Source: a virus. Taken from it: DNA of 38,429 bases. Positions within the stretch are counted from its first letter, which is position 1. Each line of letters opens with the position of its first letter. Position numbers and translations under genes: made by a program. This document shows positions 17,117 through 24,607 of the stretch, piece by piece. The notes below the pieces were generated by a model, which saw nothing but the letters and a program-made list of their open reading frames with translations, did no database searches and had not been told where the DNA came from. The stretch lies in IMG/VR virus record IMGVR_UViG_3300034064_000796, positions 1 to 38,429 of that record, one strand, 5' to 3'.

Positions 17117-17896
17117 TTATTCACAGTTATCTGCAGAAGACTCAGCTCCAATTCCTCTAGGACCAGTCCCATTAGGGCCTTCATCTTCTGAACCATAGTA
17201 ATCATAATAACTACCAAAATCAAATTTTCTTGTTCTAAGATTAGTTACTAAAGTTCCTACAAATCTTAATGTATTAACAGGGTTAGGATTAGTATACCCT
17301 TGTGGCATTACAATATCCGTTCCTGCATTAAAATCATTTGCTATATTAGTACCAGGATTTATAGAGGAAGCAAATCCACTAGGTTCACCATTAGAAGGAA
17401 AGAAAACATACTCTCCACCAAAGTTCATAGTTGTATAAGACACAACATCTACAACACTTAAATAATCATCAATAAACTCTCCAAAAACTAAAGATGCACT
17501 AAAATCTACTGCTATATTTTGTATATAAGTTTCGTAAACAGCTCCTGAAGGAGGAGTATAACTACTCCAACTTGCACAAGCATTTACAGGATCTACTAAC
17601 TCGTCTGCTGTTGCAGTTATTCCACAAGCTTCTGGTTCTGGAGGAGAGGTAGTACTTGAAGTAGTTGTATCATTACTTGAAGTTAATACTACATCTATAT
17701 AATTGCTACATTCTGATACAGATTGTATTCTAATTGTTGTTGTCCCATTTGGAACTTCCATTGTATATCCTGGTGCCAATAATGTTGCTTTTGCTATTGG
17801 TGAGGTATTAATTATTGTAGAATAATTAATATTTGAAGATATATTAAATGGACCTGTAGAAGGTTGACTTGCTGTTAATGTTACTACTATTATCAT
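17117..17896 (-). CDS. decoration-array protein D: shared N-terminal module + unknown C-terminal domain
   Basis: 259 residues. Residues 1-72 follow the shared module of this array (TGPFNISSNINYS, then GYTMEVPNGTTTIRIQSVSE and CSNYIDVVL). A short Ser/Thr linker (NDTTTSSTTSPPEPEAC) leads to a unique C-terminal domain (YETYIQNIAVDFSASLVFGE ... NTLRFVGTLVTNLRTRKFDF) with an acidic, Gly-rich tail. No signal peptide is evident. I do not recognise the C-terminal domain. By comparison with its neighbours it is probably a virion surface protein with an anchor, a linker and an exchangeable tip. It is the last member of the array, 7 nt before the glycosyltransferase. Confidence 0.65.
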   Translation of the reverse strand: MIIVVTLTASQPSTGPFNISSNINYSTIINTSPIAKATLLAPGYTMEVPNGTTTIRIQSVSECSNYIDVVLTSSNDTTTSSTTSPPEPEACGITATADELVDPVNACASWSSYTPPSGAVYETYIQNIAVDFSASLVFGEFIDDYLSVVDVVSYTTMNFGGEYVFFPSNGEPSGFASSINPGTNIANDFNAGTDIVMPQGYTNPNPVNTLRFVGTLVTNLRTRKFDFGSYYDYYGSEDEGPNGTGPRGIGAESSADNCE

Positions 17897-17913
17897 TTGA
17901 TATTATTTAAAAA

Positions 17914-18576
17914 TTAAAGTGTGTTAAGTTCTCTCCAAAATCTTCTTACTGCATAATAAGGCAATTCATTCCATTTATACATTCCTGGAATTACACTACC
18001 ATTTCCCATATTTACAGCTAATCCATACTGTGAATATTCTTCAGATGCCCAGTGAGCTATATTTAAAAAAGTTACTCCTGTTAAAGAAGCTCTATAATTC
18101 CATGCACGTTGCATTTGAGCTGTAGTAGGTAATCCCCAATCTTCATAACCTTGATGAACTACAGCTCTAGCTCCAAGAACAGCAGCTCCCCATTCTGCAA
18201 AAGATTCAGGAGTAGTCTTCATTATATATCCCCATGAATAATCAGGAGAAACTTCTATGATTACTCCTCCATTATATACTTGACCAATATATAAAGGAGA
18301 AAGAGGTTCAGGAGTAGGTTCAGGAACAGGGATAGGAAGAAGGTCTACAGTTACATCTACATAATCAGTACAACCTTCTCCATTTGCTAAAGATTGCACT
18401 CTGATTTTAGTTGTACCAATTGGTACTAATATAGAATCATACCCTGCAACTAATTGAGATTTTGCAATTTCAGATTCAAATTTGTAAGGAAAAGTAACTC
18501 CATCAAAACTTGAATATAAATCATAAAATGGTCCTGATGCTGTTCCTGTACTTGTTATTCTTATTTTAACTTTCAT
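17914..18576 (-). CDS. decoration-array protein C: shared N-terminal module + DUF1566-like domain
   Basis: 220 residues. The N-terminal module (1-80) has ASGPFYDLYSSFDGVTF and LVPIGTTKIRVQSLANGEGC. The linker is Pro-rich here (PIPVPEPTPEPLSP) instead of Ser/Thr-rich. The C-terminal domain (about 95-220) has YEDWGLPTTAQMQRAWNYRA, WASEEYS and YYAVRRFWRE, a diverged form of the DUF1566/Lcl C-type-lectin-like fold, whose hallmark is the DW-LP-x-EM and W-s-E-Y-s motifs. Members of this fold often bind ligands at the cell surface. It is probably a virion surface tip. Confidence 0.7.
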   Translation of the reverse strand: MKVKIRITSTGTASGPFYDLYSSFDGVTFPYKFESEIAKSQLVAGYDSILVPIGTTKIRVQSLANGEGCTDYVDVTVDLLPIPVPEPTPEPLSPLYIGQVYNGGVIIEVSPDYSWGYIMKTTPESFAEWGAAVLGARAVVHQGYEDWGLPTTAQMQRAWNYRASLTGVTFLNIAHWASEEYSQYGLAVNMGNGSVIPGMYKWNELPYYAVRRFWRELNTL

Positions 18577-18602
18577 AAGATTATTATTTTATAGCATTAT
18601 TA

Positions 18603-19481
18603 TTAAAAGTATCTAGCTGGTCTAACATTAAATTCAAAGCCTCTTCCAAGGTCATTGTCTTCATAGCTAATTGGATCAGAAGTAAAATTATAAGCAGTAG
18701 CAATATTACCATAATATTCTGGACCTATTTCTGGATCTCCATCATTATAATAAATATTAGCACACCAATAGTTAGTACTTGTGTCAAACTCATCTACAGT
18801 AGTAGTATCAAAATTGCCAATTAGTGCCCTCCTATTATATATACGTCGCATTTCATTATTGTTAGGTAAAAACCAATCACTATATCCTCCTTGAGTTAAA
18901 TTTAAACAAGCATTTACTGCAGTAAAATTGTCTGCAAGTCCTACCAAATAAGCATTAGCTGCTGCCCCTTGTCCATATGCATATGGAGTATTACCTACAA
19001 CATCACTTCCTCCAAAAGGTAATTTTGTTGGTAAATCATACTCTGTAACAACAAGTCCATGTTGTTCCCCTTCAACATATCCAGTATCTCCTGGTATTGA
19101 AATATATGCTATAGTACCTCCTAAAGCTCTCTGACCTACATAATAAAGATTACTAATAACACCTGTTGCTGCAAAGTAACAAGGATCTACAGTAGTGGTA
19201 CTTGTAGTAGAAGTTGTACTACTACTTGAAGTAGTAGAACTACTTGTACTGATGCTTGTTATAGTTAAATCTATACTAGTAGGACATGAAACACTTGTAG
19301 AAGTTACTCTAATCTTAGTTGAACCATTTGGTACTGCTGAAGAAGAATATCCTTGACCAACTAATACTGATTTTTCAATACCTGAAACAAGTAATGTAAA
19401 GGTTGTTCCATTAATACTTGTATATAAATCAAATGGACCAGTACCTGTACCTGCTGCTGATAATATTGTTAAGACTGTCAT
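18603..19481 (-). CDS. decoration-array protein B: shared N-terminal module + Ser/Thr linker + DUF1566 domain
   Basis: 292 residues. Module 1-76 (TGPFDLYTSINGTTF, AVPNGSTKIRVTSTS, CPTSIDLTI), then a linker of almost pure Ser/Thr (about 77-98), a DPCYFAATG junction and a DUF1566 domain (about 110-292) with GGTIAYISIPGDTGYV, GGYSDWFLPNNNEMRRIYNR, YWCANIYYND and FEFNVRPARYF at the extreme C terminus. DUF1566 has a C-type-lectin-like fold and occurs in surface-binding proteins and in some variable proteins of diversity-generating retroelements. The predicted role is a virion tip binding host glycan or protein. No reverse transcriptase is present in this window. Confidence 0.75.
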   Translation of the reverse strand: MTVLTILSAAGTGTGPFDLYTSINGTTFTLLVSGIEKSVLVGQGYSSSAVPNGSTKIRVTSTSVSCPTSIDLTITSISTSSSTTSSSSTTSTTSTTTVDPCYFAATGVISNLYYVGQRALGGTIAYISIPGDTGYVEGEQHGLVVTEYDLPTKLPFGGSDVVGNTPYAYGQGAAANAYLVGLADNFTAVNACLNLTQGGYSDWFLPNNNEMRRIYNRRALIGNFDTTTVDEFDTSTNYWCANIYYNDGDPEIGPEYYGNIATAYNFTSDPISYEDNDLGRGFEFNVRPARYF

Positions 19482-19502
19482 AAGTTTATTTTTTTTATTA
19501 TT

Positions 19503-20375
19503 TTAAATTGAGACTGCATTTCCTGCAAGAGTGCAGTCTAAAATTGTTGTTGTACTTGTTGTACTAGTAGTTGTTGTTGCAACCTTTCTATAATCCCATA
19601 TTAAATACGCATAACTTGATTGTGTAGGATTAACATCATAAAGAAAACTATCCCCTTCCCATGTAGGAGGATTTCCTGGCAGTAATTGTATATTTTGAAT
19701 TTGAGTTGCATTAGCAAGTATAGTTGCAATTTGTGCAGATGTATATTCTACTAATGAAATCAGATACCACATTTTATTACCAAGTGCAGGATTAAATACA
19801 ATATCATTAGGTAAAAAACTTTGAAAATCTTGACGTACCATAATCATGTCATTGACTTGTGGAGATGAGTAATCATACAATGATGTAACATTTGTTTGAA
19901 AAAGAGAAGGTTGTTGTACAGTTAGTATTACTCCACTATTATAATACCAATCTCCTAAAGGTAAATGACTGGTATAATTATATGATGGGCTATAAGTAAC
20001 TTTTCCACTATCTTCAGGATCATTAATAATTATTCCTGTTAAAGAATTAATTTGAGGTGGTTCAGTAGTAGTACTTGTTGTAGTACTAGTAGATGTACTA
20101 GTACTTGTGCTTGTTGATGTTGAACTACTTGTACTTGTACTACTAGTTGTAGTTAACAAACTTATAGGTATATCTATAGAATTACTACAATTATCTGTAG
20201 CAACTACTCTTATTATAGTTGCATTATTTGGAACATTAAGTAGTAAATATCCTTGTTGTTGTAATTGCAATTTTGTTAGTCCTGATATAATAGCAGTATT
20301 ATAATCTATATTAGAGTAAAGATTAAAAAGTGTTGTACTTGTCCCTGCTACTGATAATTTAACTAATACTGTCAT
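19503..20375 (-). CDS. decoration-array protein A: shared N-terminal module + Ser/Thr linkers + unknown domain
   Basis: 290 residues. Module 1-72 (MTVLVKLSVAGTSTTLFNLY, NVPNNATIIRVVATDNCSN), a ~35-residue pure Ser/Thr linker, then an unrecognised beta-rich domain (SLTGIIINDPEDSGKVTYSP ... SYAYLIWDYRKV), a second Thr/Ser linker, and a final 13 residues ILDCTLAGNAVSI. That end resembles the junction found after the linker in protein B (PCYFAATG) and the end of the 425-aa protein (PCIMIGNAQ), as if a further domain had been lost. It is probably a virion surface protein and a target for O-glycosylation. The domain function is unknown. Confidence 0.65.
   Translation of the reverse strand: MTVLVKLSVAGTSTTLFNLYSNIDYNTAIISGLTKLQLQQQGYLLLNVPNNATIIRVVATDNCSNSIDIPISLLTTTSSTSTSSSTSTSTSTSTSTSTTTSTTTEPPQINSLTGIIINDPEDSGKVTYSPSYNYTSHLPLGDWYYNSGVILTVQQPSLFQTNVTSLYDYSSPQVNDMIMVRQDFQSFLPNDIVFNPALGNKMWYLISLVEYTSAQIATILANATQIQNIQLLPGNPPTWEGDSFLYDVNPTQSSYAYLIWDYRKVATTTTSTTSTTTILDCTLAGNAVSI
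20064..20155 (-). repeat. Ser/Thr-coding low-complexity repeat in protein A
   Basis: The + strand reads as reiterated tagtactag / cttgtactt type triplets (actagtacttgt and variants), coding in reverse for an uninterrupted Thr/Ser run. Unit lengths are multiples of three. The array can expand or contract in frame. Confidence 0.75.
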
Positions 20376-20396
20376 TTTATTTTTTTAAAGTATTAA

Positions 20397-21674
20397 TTAA
20401 TAATCTGTTTGTTGGGCATTTCCTATCATAATACAAGGATTTGTAGTAGTACTTGTACTGCTTGTACTGCTTGTACTGCTTGTACTAGTTGAAGAAGTAC
20501 TAGATGTACTAGATGTACTACTTGTACTAGAAGTACTACTTGTAATACAACTAATCTCTTCACAAGTAGTTGCACCACTAGAGTTTAAAATATAGTATGC
20601 TGGACTACCAGGGACAACTTGCACAAGTTCAAGAATTAAAAGTTTATAAGGTACACTTGGAATGGTATAATATTTTCCAACTGTTAATTCTTGAGAATTA
20701 CCAAGTGATCCACCACCGAAATTAACACATGTATCACATGTAATCCTACTGAAAGTATAAGTCCAAACCATTGAAGGAGGGGTACTAGTAGTACTAGAAG
20801 TACTGGTACTAGATGTACTAGAGGTACTTGAAATAGGTAATGTAGTTGTGCTACTTGTAGAACTTGTACTAGAAATAGGTAGAGTAGTTGTAGGTGCAGC
20901 AGTAGTTATAGAAGAAGGGTCTGTAGGTATAATACCTATCTCTCTTATACATGTACTCACTATATCAAAATTATATTTACTTGTAATATAATCTTTTTCT
21001 TCTTGACTTACTGCCAAAGCTTTGTCTTGGTAGTAAAAACTTAAATAATAAGAACTAATAATACTTAACATAGTTCTTTCTATTTTTGCATTTCCATATA
21101 TTTTTTCATGTAATAAACTGCAAAGTACTTCTTGAGTATAAAGACAAATATTATTTTGTGTAGTTTGATTTATATAATTTTGATATGTAGGATAGTTAAT
21201 TGTGTTAAAAGCTTGAGCTTTCATAAAAGCTTCTAAGTAATCTTCACATTGATTATACCCTCCACAGTCTCCACATTTACCTCCTGATCCTGAATGTCCT
21301 CCTGAATGTCCTCCAGAGTTTGATCCAGAGTTTGAACCCATCCCTGAACTTGAACTTGAACTTGAACCTCCTCCCCCTGAACTTGTCCCACATATAGTTT
21401 GTTGTGCCATTAAGACAAAAGAGCTCAATAGATTTTCGTAATATTTAATAGTAAAAGGAACACTGGTTTCTGTAGAAGAACTTAAATAAATAGAATAGTT
21501 TCCATCTGTTGCAAAAGTTAAAACTACTGTTTGATTAGGTGTAATTACTCCTGTCTTTATTTCAGTAGTTGCATCACAAGTTACTTTACTTACATGGTAA
21601 GTAAGATCTACTGTTCCAGTATTTTTAAGTGTATGAGTGTCTTTGTATTTTAAGTATGTGTAATTCAAAGCCAT
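20397..21674 (-). CDS. Ser/Thr-rich multidomain virion protein (array head gene)
   Basis: 425 residues. Residues 1-90 form an Ig-like beta domain (LKNTGTVDLTYHVSKVTCDA ... DGNYSIYLSSSTE). Residues about 96-140 are a Gly/Ser/His-rich stretch ending in CGDCGG. Residues 141-255 look helical (CEDYLEAFMKAQAFN ... YITSKYNFDIVSTCIREIG). Then follow Thr/Ser linkers, a small domain (VWTYTFSRITCDTCVNFGGG ... ATTCEEISC), a long TSS-repeat tract and the end NPCIMIGNAQQTDY. It is the first gene after a strong terminator and the first of the accessory array. Its N-terminal domain differs from the four that follow. Probably a virion protein that supports or joins the decoration array, but I do not recognise the family. 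Confidence 0.65.
   Translation of the reverse strand: MALNYTYLKYKDTHTLKNTGTVDLTYHVSKVTCDATTEIKTGVITPNQTVVLTFATDGNYSIYLSSSTETSVPFTIKYYENLLSSFVLMAQQTICGTSSGGGGSSSSSSSGMGSNSGSNSGGHSGGHSGSGGKCGDCGGYNQCEDYLEAFMKAQAFNTINYPTYQNYINQTTQNNICLYTQEVLCSLLHEKIYGNAKIERTMLSIISSYYLSFYYQDKALAVSQEEKDYITSKYNFDIVSTCIREIGIIPTDPSSITTAAPTTTLPISSTSSTSSTTTLPISSTSSTSSTSTSSTTSTPPSMVWTYTFSRITCDTCVNFGGGSLGNSQELTVGKYYTIPSVPYKLLILELVQVVPGSPAYYILNSSGATTCEEISCITSSTSSTSSTSSTSSTSSTSTSSTSSTSSTSTTTNPCIMIGNAQQTDY
20443..20546 (-). repeat. Ser/Thr-coding tract with four perfect 9-nt tandem repeats
   Basis: Within this tract the 9-mer cttgtactg occurs in tandem at 20452-20460, 20461-20469 and 20470-20478, followed by cttgtacta at 20479-20487. 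Reverse-strand translation gives the T-S-S repeat. A second Ser/Thr tract in the same gene lies at about 20781-20890. Confidence 0.8.
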
Positions 21675-21710
21675 GGGAAAGTGTTTTAAGTGTCAAATAT
21701 ACAAAATAAA

Positions 21711-21740
21711 AAAACATCTCTATAGAAATAGAGATGTTTT
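21711..21740 (-). terminator. intrinsic terminator hairpin after the 379-aa virion gene
   Basis: A perfect 13-bp stem: 21711-21723 (aaaacatctctat) pairs with 21728-21740, with a 4-nt loop. On the leftward transcript it is followed by a U-rich run (complement of the A-rich 21698-21712). It begins about 33 nt after the stop of the gene at 21773 and separates the head block from the accessory array. The symmetry would let it act in both directions, but no rightward transcript is expected here. Confidence 0.85.
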
Positions 21741-21772
21741 ATTAAATAGCTTTATTTTAATAATCCTTTTGA

Positions 21773-22912
21773 TTAATCAATCAAAGGAGTATTAGTAATA
21801 AAAGCAGTCAAGAAGTTTTTTATAGAGTTTCCTAAGTTACAGTCATCACACTCATATGCAAAGATTGTACTTAATGGATTACTATATTCTTGCCATCCTG
21901 ATTCAGAACTTTGGTTATATTCCAAAATAATTTGGTCATAATTAGTATTCTTATCAGCCAAGTAAGAGATATTACCATAAGCAGTACCTGTTACTCCTGA
22001 CAATTTGTAAGGACCTGAACCTGCATTTCCTGAAGCATGGTATTCTTTTTGTAAAATATTATTACCAGTACCTTCTGCATACACAGGGTATTGATTAATA
22101 GTAGTTGCACCTGAACATCCAAAACCTTCAATTAGAGAAACAATAAGAACTGTTTCCAATAATTTGTAGTATTGTAAGTTTACTTGGCAAAAAGAACCAA
22201 TAGAAAGAGGTTGACTTACTAATTCAAAATCAGCAAATACTTGAGCAGCAGCTAAAGCAGTTTTATTGAACACAATTAAATCTTCAACATCAGCACTAGT
22301 CATTACTGCACCAGCAGCATAATTAACAGAAGTTCCATGAGTAGCAGTAGTTAAAGCTTGTCTTGCAACAGGCTGAGCAATAACTAATCCAGACTCATCT
22401 GCATTAATATTAGCTACAAATAATTGAGTCAATACATTTGCATCTAAAGAACCACATCCTTCAGCACAATCATCACAACAAGGAGTTGTAACCATATAAG
22501 CTTTGCTAAATTGGTTATAACCTTGAATTCTGTTAATTCTTGCATTACGGAATTCTATTCTTACTCCATACTCAGTATCACACTCAGCTTTGAAGTTACC
22601 TACAGTTACCTTCATAGGGGCTCCTGTTGAACAAAGTTTTTCAGTAAAACCTACTACACCTTGTCTTTGTATTACTTGACCTGCAGAAGTTCTGTAGTCA
22701 ATACCTCCTGAAGGAGTAGTATAAGCCAAAGCAAAGAAAACTTCTTTAGGCATTGGACTTGTAAATTGATCTACAGCTAAGTTAGTAGCTGCATCAAATG
22801 CACCTAATTGACCTACAGCTAAATTCTCTATAGATACTCCTGCTCCAGGATCTAAAAGGTTACAGTTAGTTACTGGTAACACTTTAAAAACGTCATTGTT
22901 ACGATTACTCAT
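21773..22912 (-). CDS. conserved-looking virion structural protein, 379 aa
   Basis: Starts MSNRNNDVFKVLPVTNCNLL. It is rich in Ala/Gly/Thr with a balanced beta-strand pattern (LAVGQLGAFDAATNLAV, PMPKEVFFALAYTTPSGGID) and Cys clusters PCCDDCAEGCGS and ECDDCNLGN. The style of the N-terminal half (feature, source, tag-like beta motifs and PMKVTVGNFKAECDTEYGVR) recalls phage capsid-associated or tail-tube-like proteins. It follows the MCP and connector candidates and is closed by its own strong terminator, which would suit an abundant virion protein. I cannot name the family. Head auxiliary, cargo or tail protein are all possible. Confidence 0.6.
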   Translation of the reverse strand: MSNRNNDVFKVLPVTNCNLLDPGAGVSIENLAVGQLGAFDAATNLAVDQFTSPMPKEVFFALAYTTPSGGIDYRTSAGQVIQRQGVVGFTEKLCSTGAPMKVTVGNFKAECDTEYGVRIEFRNARINRIQGYNQFSKAYMVTTPCCDDCAEGCGSLDANVLTQLFVANINADESGLVIAQPVARQALTTATHGTSVNYAAGAVMTSADVEDLIVFNKTALAAAQVFADFELVSQPLSIGSFCQVNLQYYKLLETVLIVSLIEGFGCSGATTINQYPVYAEGTGNNILQKEYHASGNAGSGPYKLSGVTGTAYGNISYLADKNTNYDQIILEYNQSSESGWQEYSNPLSTIFAYECDDCNLGNSIKNFLTAFITNTPLID

Positions 22913-22931
22913 AATTTCTCTTTTTTTTTAA

Positions 22932-23633
22932 TTAAACAATTTGATTAAAACCTAACTTACTGATTTTACCCTGTAAGTCTGAAGTTTGCACTTCACTTGC
23001 AGCAAGCATTACTGCTATATCAACAATTTCCCTATGGGTGTGGTCTGGGAGATCACAATTCACAGCACCTGATAAGGTGACACCTGAAGGATGAGCATAT
23101 GACCCTGACCCAAAATCTTGGGCATTATGTACATATGCTGGTTTGCGTATATAAGACAACTTTGCTTCATTTATTGTAAAAGTACCATCTGTAAAAGTTT
23201 GGATACCTTGTGATTCATAAACTCCATTTACTTCTCTCCACTCAAAAGAACTATTATAAAACTCACTTTCTTCAAAAAGATCATCATGTTCTTGTATATA
23301 AAGAACTGCTTCTTGATCTGTACAATTACCTTTTGACAACTTTACTCTGCATCTTACAAAGTATAAATAGTTAGAAGGTAAGGCAATAACATTATTTGTT
23401 ACAGGAGTCCATGTTCCTCCAACAACAAGAGTTTTAATATCTTCAACTATTCTTTGAGACATTTCAAAACCAAGACCATTATCAACTTTAGGTTGTGCAA
23501 CTCTTTTAATAAAAAGTTCAACTGCTTCATTAAGAAGCCAGTCAATTTCAGGGACCAATAGTCCCTTATTTTTTTGACTGTCTATTTTATTAAACTTCTG
23601 TTTGAAGTCATAGTGCATTTCCCTAGTTGTCAT
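22932..23633 (-). CDS. crAss-like conserved connector/adaptor candidate
   Basis: 233 residues. The N terminus MTTREMHYDFKQKFNKIDSQ leading to LVPEIDWLLNEAVELFIKRV matches a protein I recall as conserved downstream of the MCP in crAss-like phages. The later part has NVIALPSNYLYFVRCRVKLS and a C-terminal helix region DHTHREIVDIAVMLAASEVQ. Helical N terminus, beta middle and helical end, as in head-tail adaptor proteins, suggest a ring or adaptor at the portal. It starts 5 nt after the stop of the 267-aa gene. The assignment comes from neighbourhood and general architecture. Confidence 0.6.
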   Translation of the reverse strand: MTTREMHYDFKQKFNKIDSQKNKGLLVPEIDWLLNEAVELFIKRVAQPKVDNGLGFEMSQRIVEDIKTLVVGGTWTPVTNNVIALPSNYLYFVRCRVKLSKGNCTDQEAVLYIQEHDDLFEESEFYNSSFEWREVNGVYESQGIQTFTDGTFTINEAKLSYIRKPAYVHNAQDFGSGSYAHPSGVTLSGAVNCDLPDHTHREIVDIAVMLAASEVQTSDLQGKISKLGFNQIV

Positions 23634-23638
23634 AACTC

Positions 23639-24442
23639 TTAGTTATTAATTTTAGACAATATTAGAAGTTTAATATCCTGGTTTTCTTCTTTAGAAAGGT
23701 ATTCTGCAACTTCAATTTCATCAATACCTAAAGGAGAATCCATGTGGAATATTCTTTGTCCTTCTCTTCTTAATACTGATTTTTGAAGAGCTTCTAAAAC
23801 AAGAGCATGTGATGCTGTCTGTTTTTTATCCATATTCAAAAATCTTAAAAACTCTCCTGCATCTTTGGTAATGATTTTATCAAGTTCTACAGCTACAAAA
23901 TCTGCAGATTGATTCTTCATATTCTTACCTCCTAATACAAGTATTAATTGTACTTTTCTATCTAATGATAATTTAGATGCTTCAATGATGGCAGTATTCT
24001 TTTGTTCTACTTTACTTGCCATTACTGATGCTTGTTCTGCTTCATCAAAAATAACATGAGTAGCTTCTGGCCACATCCCTAGATCATATTCTGCCATTGA
24101 ATTGGCAACATACTTACTAGCTTTCATCACTCTTACTTTAATATAGTCTAGAGGATTATCATTGTCAAAGAACATTGTATTATTTTCTAACTTTATAATT
24201 GCCATTCCTGAATCCCAAAATGGATGAGGAGCTTCTGAATTATAGTGTGGAGACAAATCATAGTTTACTCCTTTTTTAGCTAACTCTTTAATGTCAGCTT
24301 CTGATAGCCCTGTAGCATACCTCATTGTAGTAGCATCTACTAAAGCTTGAATTTTTTTTGGTCTTGTGAAAGACTCTTGACCTGTTTTGTTGTGCCACCT
24401 TTTTGACTCAATAGGTCTGATTTCAACTTTTACTGAACTCAT
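23639..24442 (-). CDS. crAss-like conserved virion-associated protein, 267 aa
   Basis: I take ATG 24440-24442 (MSSVKVEIRPIESKRWHNKT) as the start. A 3-codon longer reading would begin with TTG. Segments DATTMRYATGLSEADIKELA, HPFWDSGMAIIKLENNTMFF and NPLDYIKVRVMKASKYVANS recall a protein that usually follows the MCP in crAss-like genomes. The C-terminal half is helical and charged. There is no enzymatic motif. It is likely a head- or assembly-associated protein, function unknown. A terminator-like hairpin lies between it and the MCP, so it may be expressed below the MCP level. Confidence 0.55.
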   Translation of the reverse strand: MSSVKVEIRPIESKRWHNKTGQESFTRPKKIQALVDATTMRYATGLSEADIKELAKKGVNYDLSPHYNSEAPHPFWDSGMAIIKLENNTMFFDNDNPLDYIKVRVMKASKYVANSMAEYDLGMWPEATHVIFDEAEQASVMASKVEQKNTAIIEASKLSLDRKVQLILVLGGKNMKNQSADFVAVELDKIITKDAGEFLRFLNMDKKQTASHALVLEALQKSVLRREGQRIFHMDSPLGIDEIEVAEYLSKEENQDIKLLILSKINN

Positions 24443-24496
24443 AATTTCCAATATTTATAATGAACTTAAGGAAATCCTTTTTCCCTTTACCACCAA

Positions 24497-24518
24497 AAGC
24501 TCCCTGTTACAGGAGCTT
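24497..24518 (-). terminator. terminator/attenuator hairpin downstream of the MCP
   Basis: 7-bp stem aagctcc (24497-24503) / ggagctt (24512-24518) with an 8-nt loop. On the leftward transcript the 3' side continues ...GGGAGCUUUUGG. The U run is short, so it may attenuate rather than fully stop transcription. It lies 20-40 nt after the tiny ORF that follows the MCP, a sensible place for setting MCP mRNA excess over downstream genes. Confidence 0.65.
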
Positions 24519-24537
24519 ATTAGTAGATAATACAATA

Positions 24538-24606
24538 TTATTTTCTTGGTTTTGGCTTCATGCCACCTGTCTTAGGTTTACATGAACTTGCTTTACCAAC
24601 TTTCAT
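24538..24606 (-). CDS. tiny ORF coupled to the MCP, 22 aa
   Basis: ATG 24604-24606 is 1 nt after the MCP stop codon (24608-24610), and the frame ends in TAA at 24538-24540. The product, MKVGKASSCKPKTGGMKPKP followed by RK, is highly basic, with one Cys and repeated KPK/GGMKPK. The immediate coupling to the most highly expressed late gene and the sharply biased composition suggest a real peptide. A conserved tiny ORF in this position would be easily missed in annotation. Function unknown. DNA or capsid binding is conceivable from its charge. Confidence 0.45.
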   Translation of the reverse strand: MKVGKASSCKPKTGGMKPKPRK

Positions 24607-24607
24607 C

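Noticed and set aside
20443-20546. Short tandem repeats that might be taken for a CRISPR array
   Set aside because: The repeats are directly adjoining 9-mers without spacers and lie inside an open frame coding for Ser/Thr.
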